Part shown: positions 19,101-26,792 of the stretch, one piece after another | Layout of the letters: each line of letters begins with the position of its first letter | How positions within the stretch are numbered: position 1 is the first letter of the stretch | DNA from: an uncultured Cetobacterium sp. | GTDB lineage: Bacteria > Fusobacteriota > Fusobacteriia > Fusobacteriales > Fusobacteriaceae | Assembly (NCBI GenBank): GCA_934085975.1 | Contig: CAKOHT010000001.1 | Span: 62,001 to 126,000, forward strand | Length of the DNA stretch: 64,000 nucleotides | Direction: 5' to 3' | Notes under the pieces: generated by a model | The model's database searches: none | Told to the model about the DNA's origin: nothing | Seen by the model: the letters and a program-made list of their open reading frames with translations, nothing else | Position numbers and translations under genes: made by a program

Positions 19101-19619
19101 TTTTTGCTGAAACTTTTTTACTCCCGCAGCTTCTTCTATTATACTTTTTATCTCTTTATTCGAAGAAGATATTATTCTTTCTACCTTTCCCTGACCTATC
19201 ACAGAGTAGGCACTTTTTCCAACTCCAGTATCTAAAAACAACTCTCCAATATCTTTTAATCTAACTTTTTTATCATTTATTAAATAATCATTGTCGCCAC
19301 TTTGTGACATTTTTCTTGTTATCTTTATATTTTCAGCTTCAATTGGAAAAAAATTATCTTTGTTATCTATAAAAAGTGAAACTTCTGCATAGTTTGCAGC
19401 TTTTTTCCCTTCACCTCCAGAAAATATAATATCTTTACTTTCTTTAGCTCTTATATTTTTATAAGATTGTTCTCCTAAAACCCATAATATTCCATCCAAT
19501 ATGTTTGATTTTCCACTTCCATTTGGTCCAACAATAGAGGTTATTCCTCCATCAAAATCTATTTTTATTCTTTCACCGAAGGACTTAAATCCATAAATTT
19601 CTACGCCTTTTAAGTACAT
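16104..19619 (-). CDS. smc: Chromosome segregation ATPase SMC
   Basis: 1171 residues. The condensin ATPase organises and segregates the chromosome together with ScpA (encoded at 49.5 kb) and ScpB. The N-terminal head has Walker A VGPNGSGKSNI (about 31-41). Two long coiled coils, extremely rich in Glu, Lys and Leu, flank the hinge at about residues 500-650 (EGAVISLINVPENY, then GRITGG). The C-terminal head has the signature LSGGEKSMVAIAF and Walker B FTFLDEIEAALDE. Length is standard. The start has AAGGAG upstream. It probably relies partly on its own unseen promoter, since the rdgB terminator lies directly upstream and I find no convincing -10/-35 in the 49-bp gap. Confidence 0.97.
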   Translation of the reverse strand: MYLKGVEIYGFKSFGERIKIDFDGGITSIVGPNGSGKSNILDGILWVLGEQSYKNIRAKESKDIIFSGGEGKKAANYAEVSLFIDNKDNFFPIEAENIKITRKMSQSGDNDYLINDKKVRLKDIGELFLDTGVGKSAYSVIGQGKVERIISSSNKEIKSIIEEAAGVKKFQQKKMESEKRLEKVQNELEKIELVLSEIGENRARVEKQSKKAIEYLNLKDEKNILQKGVLTFDLNSKNVVLKSGEKEQERLLTITSTLEEELKKLDLELNSIENRRKELYSKIENFSESNTSLKSEIETLEKEEIRVRERITSYKRELKQKEEEIVLVKKTVESKDQILVKLKEEKERIKEKVLDIEIKNGEFEKAIKDKESKKRDKEISSELKKKKIMDLEVEKLKLLNEIESSTRRMKGSEFKIASLKEEKNGFDKKIEENSKALEEALKNKELKQKALKETEERQIKLEQEISNLSKDMNKAAELIRNAEFEEKRASAKLQALYRIQESNEGFYKGVKEVLNAKIAGVEGAVISLINVPENYQKAIEAAIPGNLQDIVVTTSEVAKKGIEILKEKKAGKASFLSLDTIKAGSIKDIPKKDGVVGRASDLVYVNKKYSKVLDMLLGNTLVVTEIDVALKIVKKNSYSGNIVTLSGELLSSRGRITGGETSNSIVSQIFERKKEIKILEETVNNISIKLKEWNEKIQIMSKKLEKYEEEIGGIDALEDSLRKQTKIAEELYLDLKSKSEKLEKEKRVVDIEIQEEENYSKEYARRVENSQSEKEITEKIVSDLKNELNNENSIIQVLSTEINTLRDEFSDIRILYLNSKDRFIQIEKEEERERSEQREQQEKQNKILNVLDEIKKELEKLEEKAHTIAEDIKNKNIKFENENQELKEMKKEDHILEEKSKDMIRGSREIETTLFKEKEILNRELERKERISKEIEEILVQLEELLEVEEYIVSEEKIKTSRTRVRELELKLREFESVNLLSIEEFKELDNKYKFIDLQRDDLVKGEKSLSLLIKEIDQTIEEKFYEAYEEINKNFNEMCIETLDNSEGKLSLHNGEDFQNCGVEISVKYKNKKRQALSLLSGGEKSMVAIAFIMAIFMYKPSPFTFLDEIEAALDEKNTRKLIGKLKEFTDRSQFILITHNKETMKASDSLYGVTMNKKIGISKLVQVKI

Positions 19620-19652
19620 CTCATCTCCTTAGTAACTTTTGTCTTAAAAAAA

Positions 19653-19673
19653 GCTAACCCAATTTAGGTTAGC
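19653..19673 (-). terminator. Terminator of the pcrA-lpx-rph-rdgB operon
   Basis: GCTAACC (19653-19659) pairs with GGTTAGC (19667-19673) around a 7-base loop, and the minus strand continues in seven T residues. The upstream arm overlaps the rdgB stop codon. It is one of the strongest intrinsic terminators in the window. Confidence 0.88.
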
Positions 19674-20259
19674 CTATATTTAATATTTTATCAATTCCAT
19701 TTTTCAGAGCTTCTAAAGCTTTTGCTCTATGGCTAATTTGATTTTTTATTTCAGGCATTTCAGCAAATGTTTTTTTATACTCTGGTAAATAGAAATGCGG
19801 GTCATATCCAAAGCCATCCTTACCTCTAGCTTCATCTATGATTAAACCCTCTATCTCCCCTTTAAAAGAGTAATACTCTCCATTTGGTTTTCCTAAAGTT
19901 ATCACAGTCACAAATTTTGCTTTTCTATTCTCTACTCCTTGTAAATTATCTATTAATTTTCTGTTATTTGCCATGTCATTTCCATCTTCCCCAGCATATC
20001 TAGCGGAGTAAACACCCGGTTCGCCATTCAAAGCGTCAACACAAAGACCAGAATCATCTGAAATTGTAATCATATTTGTAAATTTTGCTATTTCTAACGC
20101 TTTCTTTTTTGAATTTTCTTCAAAAGTATCTCTATCTTCTACAACCTCAGGAATTTTTATTCCATCTTTTATAGAAAGCACTTCAAAATCTAATCCAGAT
20201 AAAATTTTTAACATCTCGTCTATTTTTTTCTTATTCCCTGTGGCTAAAAATATCTTCAT
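19669..20259 (-). CDS. rdgB: XTP/dITP diphosphatase (RdgB/HAM1)
   Basis: 196 residues. It hydrolyses non-canonical purine triphosphates (dITP, XTP) to keep them out of DNA and RNA. Family motifs are the N-terminal LATGNKKKIDEM (5-16), DSGLCVDALNGEPGVYSARYAG in parts (DDSGLCVDAL near 68, GVYSARYAG near 82), GFGYDPHFYLP near 150 and SHRAKAL near 178. The start codon overlaps the rph stop (TAATG). rph-rdgB pairs are common in Firmicutes and Fusobacteria. It ends the long lpx operon. Confidence 0.96.
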   Translation of the reverse strand: MKIFLATGNKKKIDEMLKILSGLDFEVLSIKDGIKIPEVVEDRDTFEENSKKKALEIAKFTNMITISDDSGLCVDALNGEPGVYSARYAGEDGNDMANNRKLIDNLQGVENRKAKFVTVITLGKPNGEYYSFKGEIEGLIIDEARGKDGFGYDPHFYLPEYKKTFAEMPEIKNQISHRAKALEALKNGIDKILNIG

Positions 20260-20990
20260 TACTTCGAAAATTCCTCCTCTATCTCTTTTCTTTGGATATC
20301 TATTAACTCATAAATACCTTTTTCTGCTAAATCCAACAATTCATTTAACTCTTTCCTTGAGAAAGTCGCCTCTTCTCCAGTACCTTGAATCTCTATAAAT
20401 TCACCTTTATCGTTCATAATTACATTCATATCTACTTCAGCTTCTGAATCTTCAGTATACATCAAGTCCAATACAGGAACCCCTTTTACTATTCCCACGG
20501 ATATTGCAGCAATATTAGCAATAATAGGATTTTCTGCTAACATACCTTTCTCTACAAGTCTTCTCATAGCCATCTCTAGTGCTATATATCCACCTGTGAT
20601 TGACGTTGTTCTTGTCCCTCCATCCGCTTGAATCACGTCACAATCGATAGTTATTGTTCTTTCTCCCAACTTTTCAAGATCGATACAAGCTCTCAAAGCT
20701 CTTCCTATAAGTCTTTGAATCTCCATTGTTCTTCCACCAAGTTTTCCTTTGGCAGCTTCTCTTTGATTTCTCTCTCCTGTTGCTCTTGGTAACATTGAGT
20801 ATTCAGCTGTTATCCATCCTTTCCCTTGGTTTTTCAAAAAAGGTGGTACTTTCTCTACAACTGTTGCAGTACAAATAACCTTGGTATTTCCAATCTCTAT
20901 CAAAACACACCCTTCAGCATACATAGTGTAGTTTCTAGTAACTTTTACTTCTCTTTTTTCATCTGTTTTTCTTCCATCTAATCTTATCAT
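20259..20990 (-). CDS. rph: Ribonuclease PH
   Basis: 243 residues. It is a phosphate-dependent 3' to 5' exoribonuclease that trims tRNA 3' ends. Signatures are the N-terminal [13 protein letters not shown], the active-site stretch [20 protein letters not shown] in parts ([11 protein letters not shown] near 87, [17 protein letters not shown] after it), [20 protein letters not shown] in parts ([13 protein letters not shown] near 120) and the C-terminal [11 protein letters not shown]. All phosphate-binding Arg residues appear to be present. The start has AGAGGAAG upstream, 14 bp after msbA. It is transcribed with rdgB, to which it is overlapped by one base. Confidence 0.97.
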   Translation of the reverse strand: MIRLDGRKTDEKREVKVTRNYTMYAEGCVLIEIGNTKVICTATVVEKVPPFLKNQGKGWITAEYSMLPRATGERNQREAAKGKLGGRTMEIQRLIGRALRACIDLEKLGERTITIDCDVIQADGGTRTTSITGGYIALEMAMRRLVEKGMLAENPIIANIAAISVGIVKGVPVLDLMYTEDSEAEVDMNVIMNDKGEFIEIQGTGEEATFSRKELNELLDLAEKGIYELIDIQRKEIEEEFSK

Positions 20991-21004
20991 TTTTCTTCCT
21001 CTCT

Positions 21005-22846
21005 CTATATATACTGCTCTAACTCTTCAAGCTTTTGGTTATCTATTAAATCCATTGTTTCTATAGTTTCTATTTTCCCAAATTGAATCTCATAAAGTTT
21101 TCTGTATATTCCATTATTTTCTAGTAACTTTTGATGTGTTCCAACCTCTTTTATTTCTCCATTTTCCATCACAACTATTTTATCTGCATTTATTATCGTA
21201 GATAATCTATGTGCTATCACGAATGTAGTTCTTCCCTTCATCAGTGTTTCTAAAGCATCTTGAACCAATCTCTCTGATTCTGTATCCAAAGCGGAAGTCG
21301 CTTCATCAAGTATCATAATACTCGGGTTTTGAATTAAGGCTCTAGCTATTGCAAGTCTTTGCTTTTGTCCGCCCGATAAAAGAACTCCTCTTTCTCCAAC
21401 CTCAGTCTCAAATTGATGAGGTAACTCCATTATAAAATTATATGCATTCGCCATTTTTGCAGCATTTATTATCTCTTCTCTAGATACATTATCTTTTCCA
21501 AAACCTATATTTTCAGCGATAGTTCCACTAAATAGAAAAGTTTCTTGTGGTACTATCCCTATATGGTTTCTGTATTTTTGTAATGACATCTCTCGTATGT
21601 CCACACCGTTTATCTTTATACTTCCAGATGTTATATCATAATATCTTGGCAATAAATTTACCAAAGTAGTTTTTCCACTTCCACTTTTTCCAACCAAAGC
21701 TACTACCTCTCCCGCTTTAACATTCAAATTAAAGTTTTTAAGTACTTTTTCATCTCCATCATCATATTTAAAATCTACATTAGCAAAATCTATTGTTTTT
21801 ATGATTTCAGGAACCTCTTTAACGTTATCACCTATATGATCCGGTTCTAACTCTTCATCCAAAATTTCAATAACTCTATCCGCCGATGGTAAAGCTTCTT
21901 GTAGTTCACTATTTCTTTTAATCAGAGTCTTTAATGGTTGTTGCATAAGTCCTAATGCGGTTATAAAAGAGATCAAATCTCCTGGTGTCATACTTTGAAC
22001 AACAATTATTTGATACCCACCGTAACCTGCCACTAACAATATCATTAATGTTGCTAAAACTTCGTTTATAGGTGATATTTTAGCTTTTATCTTCGTTGTT
22101 TTATATATTTTATCAAACTCTTCTTGAGTTACACCCATATATTTTTCTATGATTTTATCACTTCTATTAAAACCCTTTATAACTGACACTCCTGACAGTG
22201 ATTCTTGAACAAATGCAGTCACATCTCCGACAGTATCCTGCCTAACTCTTCCTGATTTTCTAATTTTCTTCGTATATTTTTTTACCATAGAAAGTATCGC
22301 AGGTAAAACCGTCAATGATATTAATGCCAATATAAAATCAACTTGAAACATTCTAAATAAAAGAGCTATAACAGTGATAAACTCTTTCAACATATCAAAC
22401 AACATGAATCCTATTCTTCCAAGCGTTGTTGAGTCCCCTGAAAGTCTCGCCATTAAGTCTCCTAATTTATTCTGTTTAAAATATGCTATAGGTAACCTTT
22501 GCAAATGCGAAAATACATCTATTTTGATATCTCTTCTTATTTTTTCGGTTATATAACCAGATGAAATGTCAGCAAAATAATTTGTTATAACTTTTAAAAT
22601 AGTTGATGCAAAAATAGCACCGATAACAATCATCATCATTCTTGCATTTTTCTTTACCAAAACATCATCTATTAAATATTTGCTTAACCATGCTGGGACT
22701 GCACTCATCAACGACGTTATAGTAGATAATACAATTACTCCCAACATAGCAGTTTTATATTTTAAACTATATTTTAAGAAAGTTTTTAAAGATTTATTTT
22801 TAAAAAACCCCATTATTTTCCTATCTAATTTATTAATTTTTTTCAT
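21005..22846 (-). CDS. msbA: Lipid A export ABC transporter, MsbA-type half transporter
   Basis: 613 residues. A six-helix membrane domain (about 25-320) is fused to an ATPase domain with Walker [12 protein letters not shown] (about 388-398), Q-loop [11 protein letters not shown], signature [16 protein letters not shown], Walker [13 protein letters not shown] and H-loop VIAHRLSTI. It works as a homodimer in the inner membrane. Its place directly after lpxB in the lipid A operon supports flipping of lipid A-core as its task, though drug-exporting homologues look alike. About 30 residues of acidic tail after the ATPase domain are unusual and of unknown use. Confidence 0.88.
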   Translation of the reverse strand: MKKINKLDRKIMGFFKNKSLKTFLKYSLKYKTAMLGVIVLSTITSLMSAVPAWLSKYLIDDVLVKKNARMMMIVIGAIFASTILKVITNYFADISSGYITEKIRRDIKIDVFSHLQRLPIAYFKQNKLGDLMARLSGDSTTLGRIGFMLFDMLKEFITVIALLFRMFQVDFILALISLTVLPAILSMVKKYTKKIRKSGRVRQDTVGDVTAFVQESLSGVSVIKGFNRSDKIIEKYMGVTQEEFDKIYKTTKIKAKISPINEVLATLMILLVAGYGGYQIIVVQSMTPGDLISFITALGLMQQPLKTLIKRNSELQEALPSADRVIEILDEELEPDHIGDNVKEVPEIIKTIDFANVDFKYDDGDEKVLKNFNLNVKAGEVVALVGKSGSGKTTLVNLLPRYYDITSGSIKINGVDIREMSLQKYRNHIGIVPQETFLFSGTIAENIGFGKDNVSREEIINAAKMANAYNFIMELPHQFETEVGERGVLLSGGQKQRLAIARALIQNPSIMILDEATSALDTESERLVQDALETLMKGRTTFVIAHRLSTIINADKIVVMENGEIKEVGTHQKLLENNGIYRKLYEIQFGKIETIETMDLIDNQKLEELEQYI

Positions 22847-22847
22847 T

Positions 22848-23918
22848 TTATTTTCCTTTCAATAAAAATTCAGCATATCTTCTTGTAATATCTACTCCAG
22901 AAAGCTCCTCTCTTATTCGTTGAATTTTTTCTTGAACAGAGTCTAAATTCTCTAAAACAGTTTTCATATTTTTCTCTATTTCAATAAAGTTGCATCTTTT
23001 TTGTAATAGTTCCGGAAAAACTTCTTCATTCAATGTTAAATTTGGCAAAGATACAAAGCCTACTTTTAAAATATATTTAGCAATAAAATAATTTATAAAA
23101 TTGGTCTTATAGACAACTATCGTTGGAATGCCAAGTAAAGCTAATTCCAAAGTCACTGTTCCAGAAGCAGCTATAGCTATTTTACTCTCTTTTACACTCG
23201 TATCTAGTGATACATCATAGCAAATCTCTAGATTAGTCAGTTCCGTTAAATTTTCATCAATCCACTTTAAGTGCTCTTTTGAAGAAAGTTTTAAAATATA
23301 TTTTTCATTTGAATTTTTTCTTATAAGCCTTAAAAATTCCGGCATTAAAGACTTTATTTCCTGTTTCCTACTCCCCGGAAGCAATAGAATTTTATCTCCT
23401 CTTCTCTCTATTTCCCGATACCTTTCTACAAAAGGATTTCCATGGTATACAGCATTGATATTATGTTTTTTATAGAAATCAACTTCCCAAGGAAAAATAA
23501 CCATAATATGATCAGCCAACTTTAATTTATCTATTCTTTTTTCTCCCCAAATCCAAAGTTTTGGAGGAATATAATAAAAAACTTCAATATTCTCAATCTC
23601 ATTTTTTAATAACTCTAAAAACTTCAAATTAAATCCACCGTAATCGACCATGATAACCTTTTTTATATTCTCTTTTTTTATAAAGTCGAGATACTCTTCA
23701 GCTTTACTTTTTAAATAGGTATATTTTTTTACTGCTTCGGTGAATCCCATAATAGCTAATTCGTCGATATCCTGTATTATAGTAGCCCCTGCATCCTTTG
23801 AGTACTTACCTGCCACCCCATAAAACTCCACATTGTTATCTAATTTTTTAGCTTCTTTTATCAAATAGGATAGGTGTAAATCTCCCGACACCTCTCCCGT
23901 AGAAACAAATATTTTCAT
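22848..23918 (-). CDS. lpxB: Lipid A disaccharide synthase
   Basis: 356 residues, a GT19 glycosyltransferase joining UDP-2,3-diacylglucosamine and lipid X. Motifs are the N-terminal STGEVSGDLHLSYLIKEAK in parts (TGEVSGDLH, 6-14), FYGVAGKYSKDAG, YYIPPKLWIWGEKR near 120 and the C-terminal nucleotide-binding region AIAASGTVTLELALLGIPTIVVYK in parts (AASGTVTLELAL near 255). Length is slightly below E. coli LpxB. The start overlaps the lpxI stop by 4 bp (ATGA) and GGAG lies upstream. LpxI encoded just before it supplies one of its substrates. Confidence 0.95.
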   Translation of the reverse strand: MKIFVSTGEVSGDLHLSYLIKEAKKLDNNVEFYGVAGKYSKDAGATIIQDIDELAIMGFTEAVKKYTYLKSKAEEYLDFIKKENIKKVIMVDYGGFNLKFLELLKNEIENIEVFYYIPPKLWIWGEKRIDKLKLADHIMVIFPWEVDFYKKHNINAVYHGNPFVERYREIERRGDKILLLPGSRKQEIKSLMPEFLRLIRKNSNEKYILKLSSKEHLKWIDENLTELTNLEICYDVSLDTSVKESKIAIAASGTVTLELALLGIPTIVVYKTNFINYFIAKYILKVGFVSLPNLTLNEEVFPELLQKRCNFIEIEKNMKTVLENLDSVQEKIQRIREELSGVDITRRYAEFLLKGK

Positions 23919-24718
23919 ATTTTCACTCCAATAATAAAGATATTATTTTCCTCGGCTAACTTCATACATTCTTTCATATCTAAAAACAACATCTTATTTG
24001 CTTCAGCCACAATTCCTTTAGCTTTTATTTGTACAGCTTTTTTTACTGTTTCTATTCCTATTGCCGGTATATCAACTCTCATATCTTGTTGAGGTCTTGC
24101 CATTTTTATAACTATGCAACCTTCACCTGCATACTCTCCCGCTCTCTCTATTGTCTTATCAGTTCCTTCAATTCCTTCTAGGGCTATAACTGAAGATTCT
24201 TTACAAACAACTGTCTGCCCTGCATCTACTTCACTCAATGCTTTGGCGGCTTCAACTCCTATCTCTATTGTTTTTTTATCTTCTTCAGAAGGAGTATCTT
24301 TTGTATAACACTTCTCACTAAACATCATATTTCCTAATAGATAATTTTGGGGTAATACTTTTATTTTGTTCAATCTTAAAAATGATATTACACCGAATAA
24401 TAGTGTTTCATCTTTTCTATCTGGCAATTTTTCCATCAATTTTTCACCAAAATAATCCAATTTCATCTGTTGAAACAAAATTGACTTTTCTACTTTTCCC
24501 AGCATCACAACTTCGTTTATGTCATTTAATAAGAGATATTTTATTATTTCTCCTATCTCTCCTATATTGAAATCTTTATAATTTCTATGTTTTTTTATTT
24601 CTCCATCAATTGTGTCAAAAAGTCCTATTAAGTATACCTCTATTCCTTGAGCTTCCGCTTCTTTAAGGAAATATAGAGGTAACTTGCCGTTACCTACTAT
24701 TATTCCAACTTTTTTCAT
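23915..24718 (-). CDS. lpxI: UDP-2,3-diacylglucosamine pyrophosphatase LpxI (DUF1009)
   Basis: 267 residues. It cleaves UDP-2,3-diacylglucosamine to lipid X and UMP, the step done by LpxH in gamma-proteobacteria. The N-terminal half has GIIVGNGKLP (5-14), MLGKVEKSILFQ and the long DRKDETLLFGVISFL. The C-terminal catalytic half has DAGQTVVCKESSVIALEGIEGTD in parts (GQTVV, ALEGIEGTD near 180-190), MARPQQDMRVDIPAIG in parts (VKMARP region near 208; DMRVDIPAIG) and ends with a short strand. The equivalent Asp of the characterised Caulobacter enzyme is likely the one in RVDIP. It is tightly packed between lpxA and lpxB, overlapping both. No lpxH-like gene is present. Confidence 0.93.
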   Translation of the reverse strand: MKKVGIIVGNGKLPLYFLKEAEAQGIEVYLIGLFDTIDGEIKKHRNYKDFNIGEIGEIIKYLLLNDINEVVMLGKVEKSILFQQMKLDYFGEKLMEKLPDRKDETLLFGVISFLRLNKIKVLPQNYLLGNMMFSEKCYTKDTPSEEDKKTIEIGVEAAKALSEVDAGQTVVCKESSVIALEGIEGTDKTIERAGEYAGEGCIVIKMARPQQDMRVDIPAIGIETVKKAVQIKAKGIVAEANKMLFLDMKECMKLAEENNIFIIGVKI

Positions 24719-25491
24719 TATCTTGTAATCCCCCTGTTACTAGTTTTTATAAACTCTACAAGATACCTTATATTTTTATCTTCAGGAAATTCATTTTCAA
24801 GCTCTATCAGAGCATCTTTTAATGGATTTCCACTTCTAAATATAATTCTATACGCTCTTTTTAAATTTGAACGATCCTCTTCTGTGAAGCCCTTCCTTCT
24901 AAGCCCTACTGTATTTAATCCTCTTACCACAGCTTTATTTCCTTCAGCCATAACAAATGGACAAATATCCTGATTTATTGCACTCCCACCGCCAATCATA
25001 GAGTAAGACCCTATTCTACAGAACTGATGAACAGGTGTCAATCCACCTATTATAGCAAAACTATCCACTATTACATGTCCAGCTAAAGTGACACCATTTG
25101 CTAATATACAGCTATCTCCCACTATTACATCATGAGCAACGTGCACATATGCCATCAATAAATTATTACTTCCTATTCTTGTTTCCCATCTATCGTCCGT
25201 TCCTCTATGAATCGTTACAAATTCCCTAATGCTATTGTTATCTCCGATTATAGTTTTTGTTGGCTCACCCTTATATTTTAAATCTTGTGAAGCTTTTCCA
25301 ATAGAAACAAAAGAATATATAGTATTATTTTCTCCTATTTCAGTTATTCCCTCAACTACAACATGGGATTGTAATACTGTATTTTTCCCTATTCTTACGT
25401 CTTTTCCTACTATACAGAAAGGACCTATCTTTACACCCGATTCCAGTATCGCTCCATCCTCAACTATAGCAGTGCTATGAATTTCAGTCAC
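24718..25491 (-). CDS. lpxA: UDP-N-acetylglucosamine acyltransferase
   Basis: 257 residues. It adds the 3-O hydroxyacyl chain from acyl-ACP to UDP-GlcNAc, the first step of lipid A synthesis. The N-terminal two thirds form a left-handed beta-helix of hexapeptide repeats (VRIGKNTVLQSHV, GDNNSIREFVTI and others). The catalytic His lies in MAYVHVAHDVIVG (about 118-130), with HQFCRIGSYSMIGGGS downstream. The C-terminal helical part has GLRRKGF and AYRIIFRSG. It starts with GTG, with AGGGTG upstream. It follows fabZ, which normally precedes lpxA. Confidence 0.96.
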   Translation of the reverse strand: MTEIHSTAIVEDGAILESGVKIGPFCIVGKDVRIGKNTVLQSHVVVEGITEIGENNTIYSFVSIGKASQDLKYKGEPTKTIIGDNNSIREFVTIHRGTDDRWETRIGSNNLLMAYVHVAHDVIVGDSCILANGVTLAGHVIVDSFAIIGGLTPVHQFCRIGSYSMIGGGSAINQDICPFVMAEGNKAVVRGLNTVGLRRKGFTEEDRSNLKRAYRIIFRSGNPLKDALIELENEFPEDKNIRYLVEFIKTSNRGITR

Positions 25492-25510
25492 TATTTTTTC
25501 ACCCTACTCT

Positions 25511-25936
25511 CTATTTTTCCATAATAGTAAATGTAAATGATGCTTCAGTCACCACTTTATCATCTACTTTCGCTACTCCTGTAGCTTTCACTATGTTTCT
25601 TCTCAACTTATCAACTTGTACTTCATATATTAACTGATCTCCGGGTCTAACTGGAGCTTTGAACTTTACATTTTCAATTGCTGCAAAATAAGGCACTTTT
25701 CCTTCAGTATCATCTAAAACTAAAACTCCTAAACATTGTGCCATTCCTTCTACTATTAGAACTCCTGGCATAATTGGATGTCCTGGAAAATGTCCATTAA
25801 AAAACTCCTCATTTACTGTTACGTTTTTTAATCCTCTTATCTTTTGCGCCTCTTTATCCATTTCTAAAACTCTATCAACTAATAAAAATGGATATCTGTG
25901 TGGTATTCTTTTCATTATCTCCATAACATCTAACAT
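25511..25936 (-). CDS. fabZ: 3-hydroxyacyl-ACP dehydratase FabZ
   Basis: 141 residues, hot-dog fold. It dehydrates 3-hydroxyacyl-ACP in fatty acid elongation and so competes with LpxA and LpxD for the same hydroxyacyl-ACP pool. The active-site block NGHFPGHPIMPGVLIVEGMAQ in parts (GHFPGHPIMPG near 48-58 with the catalytic His, then EGMAQ with the catalytic Glu) is intact. The N-terminus has IPHRYPFLLVDRV. The start overlaps the end of lpxC by 7 bp. Confidence 0.96.
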   Translation of the reverse strand: MLDVMEIMKRIPHRYPFLLVDRVLEMDKEAQKIRGLKNVTVNEEFFNGHFPGHPIMPGVLIVEGMAQCLGVLVLDDTEGKVPYFAAIENVKFKAPVRPGDQLIYEVQVDKLRRNIVKATGVAKVDDKVVTEASFTFTIMEK

Positions 25937-26772
25937 ATTTTTTCCTCCTGCTTTTTAAGTAATTTTGCAAATTCTATATCTAAAGCATGTCCTGCTTTGA
26001 TAGCTATTATATGCCCCCTTATTGGTCTGTTCAATACTTTCAAATCACCTATCAAATCTAAAATTTTATGTCTTACAAATTCATCCTCAAACCTTAAACC
26101 ATTTGGATTTAAAATGCCATCTTTTTTCACAACTATGGCATTGTCTAAAGTTCCACCTAAAGCTAAATTATTCTTTTTTAAGTACTCTATTTCATAGTCA
26201 AATCCAAAAGTTCTCGCATTTGCTATTTCATTTTTATAACTCTCCCTATCCAAAACAATTTCTAACATTTGACTTTTTAAAAATGTATGATTAAACTTGA
26301 TGGTATAAGTTATTTTATACCCATCAAATGGCAATGCTATTATATGTTTATCTCCCACTGTTAAATTTATCGGTAACTTTATTTCAAGTTCTTCCACATC
26401 CTCTTCTAGTTCCTGAATTCCAGCATCTTCAATAATTTCTAGAAAAAATTTTGCACTTCCATCACCAATAGGAAGCTCATTCCCATCTATCTCCACAACT
26501 AAATCTGTTATTTCAGCTATATAAAGAACTGATAAAAAGTGTTCAATAGTATAAATTTCTGCTCCAAATTCATTTTTTAAGTTAGTTCCTCTGGTAAGAT
26601 CAAATGTATTTTCTATACTCATAGAAATTATGTTTCTTCCCTCTTCCAAGTCCACTCTTTTAAAGACTATTCCACCATTTTTAGCTGGAATTAGTTTCAT
26701 CTTTATCTGCTCACCTTTGTGAAGACCGATTCCATTATATTGAACTTCTTTACTAAGAGTTTTTCTCTTCAT
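25930..26772 (-). CDS. lpxC: UDP-3-O-acyl-N-acetylglucosamine deacetylase
   Basis: 280 residues, zinc amidase catalysing the committed step of lipid A synthesis. Zinc ligands are visible in TIEHFLSVLYIAEITD in parts (IEHFLS near 78) and in VRHKILDLIGDL (about 235-246, His and Asp). The catalytic His lies in AIKAGHALDIEFA. The catalytic Glu region reads ELPIGDGSAKFF. The N-terminus starts with RKTLSKEVQYNGIGLHKGE in parts (GIGLHKGE). The start has GGAGAG upstream. It follows pcrA by 20 bp. LpxC is usually controlled by proteolysis; no such signal can be read here. Confidence 0.96.
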   Translation of the reverse strand: MKRKTLSKEVQYNGIGLHKGEQIKMKLIPAKNGGIVFKRVDLEEGRNIISMSIENTFDLTRGTNLKNEFGAEIYTIEHFLSVLYIAEITDLVVEIDGNELPIGDGSAKFFLEIIEDAGIQELEEDVEELEIKLPINLTVGDKHIIALPFDGYKITYTIKFNHTFLKSQMLEIVLDRESYKNEIANARTFGFDYEIEYLKKNNLALGGTLDNAIVVKKDGILNPNGLRFEDEFVRHKILDLIGDLKVLNRPIRGHIIAIKAGHALDIEFAKLLKKQEEKIC

Positions 26773-26792
26773 AAAATTCTCTCCTTCTAATC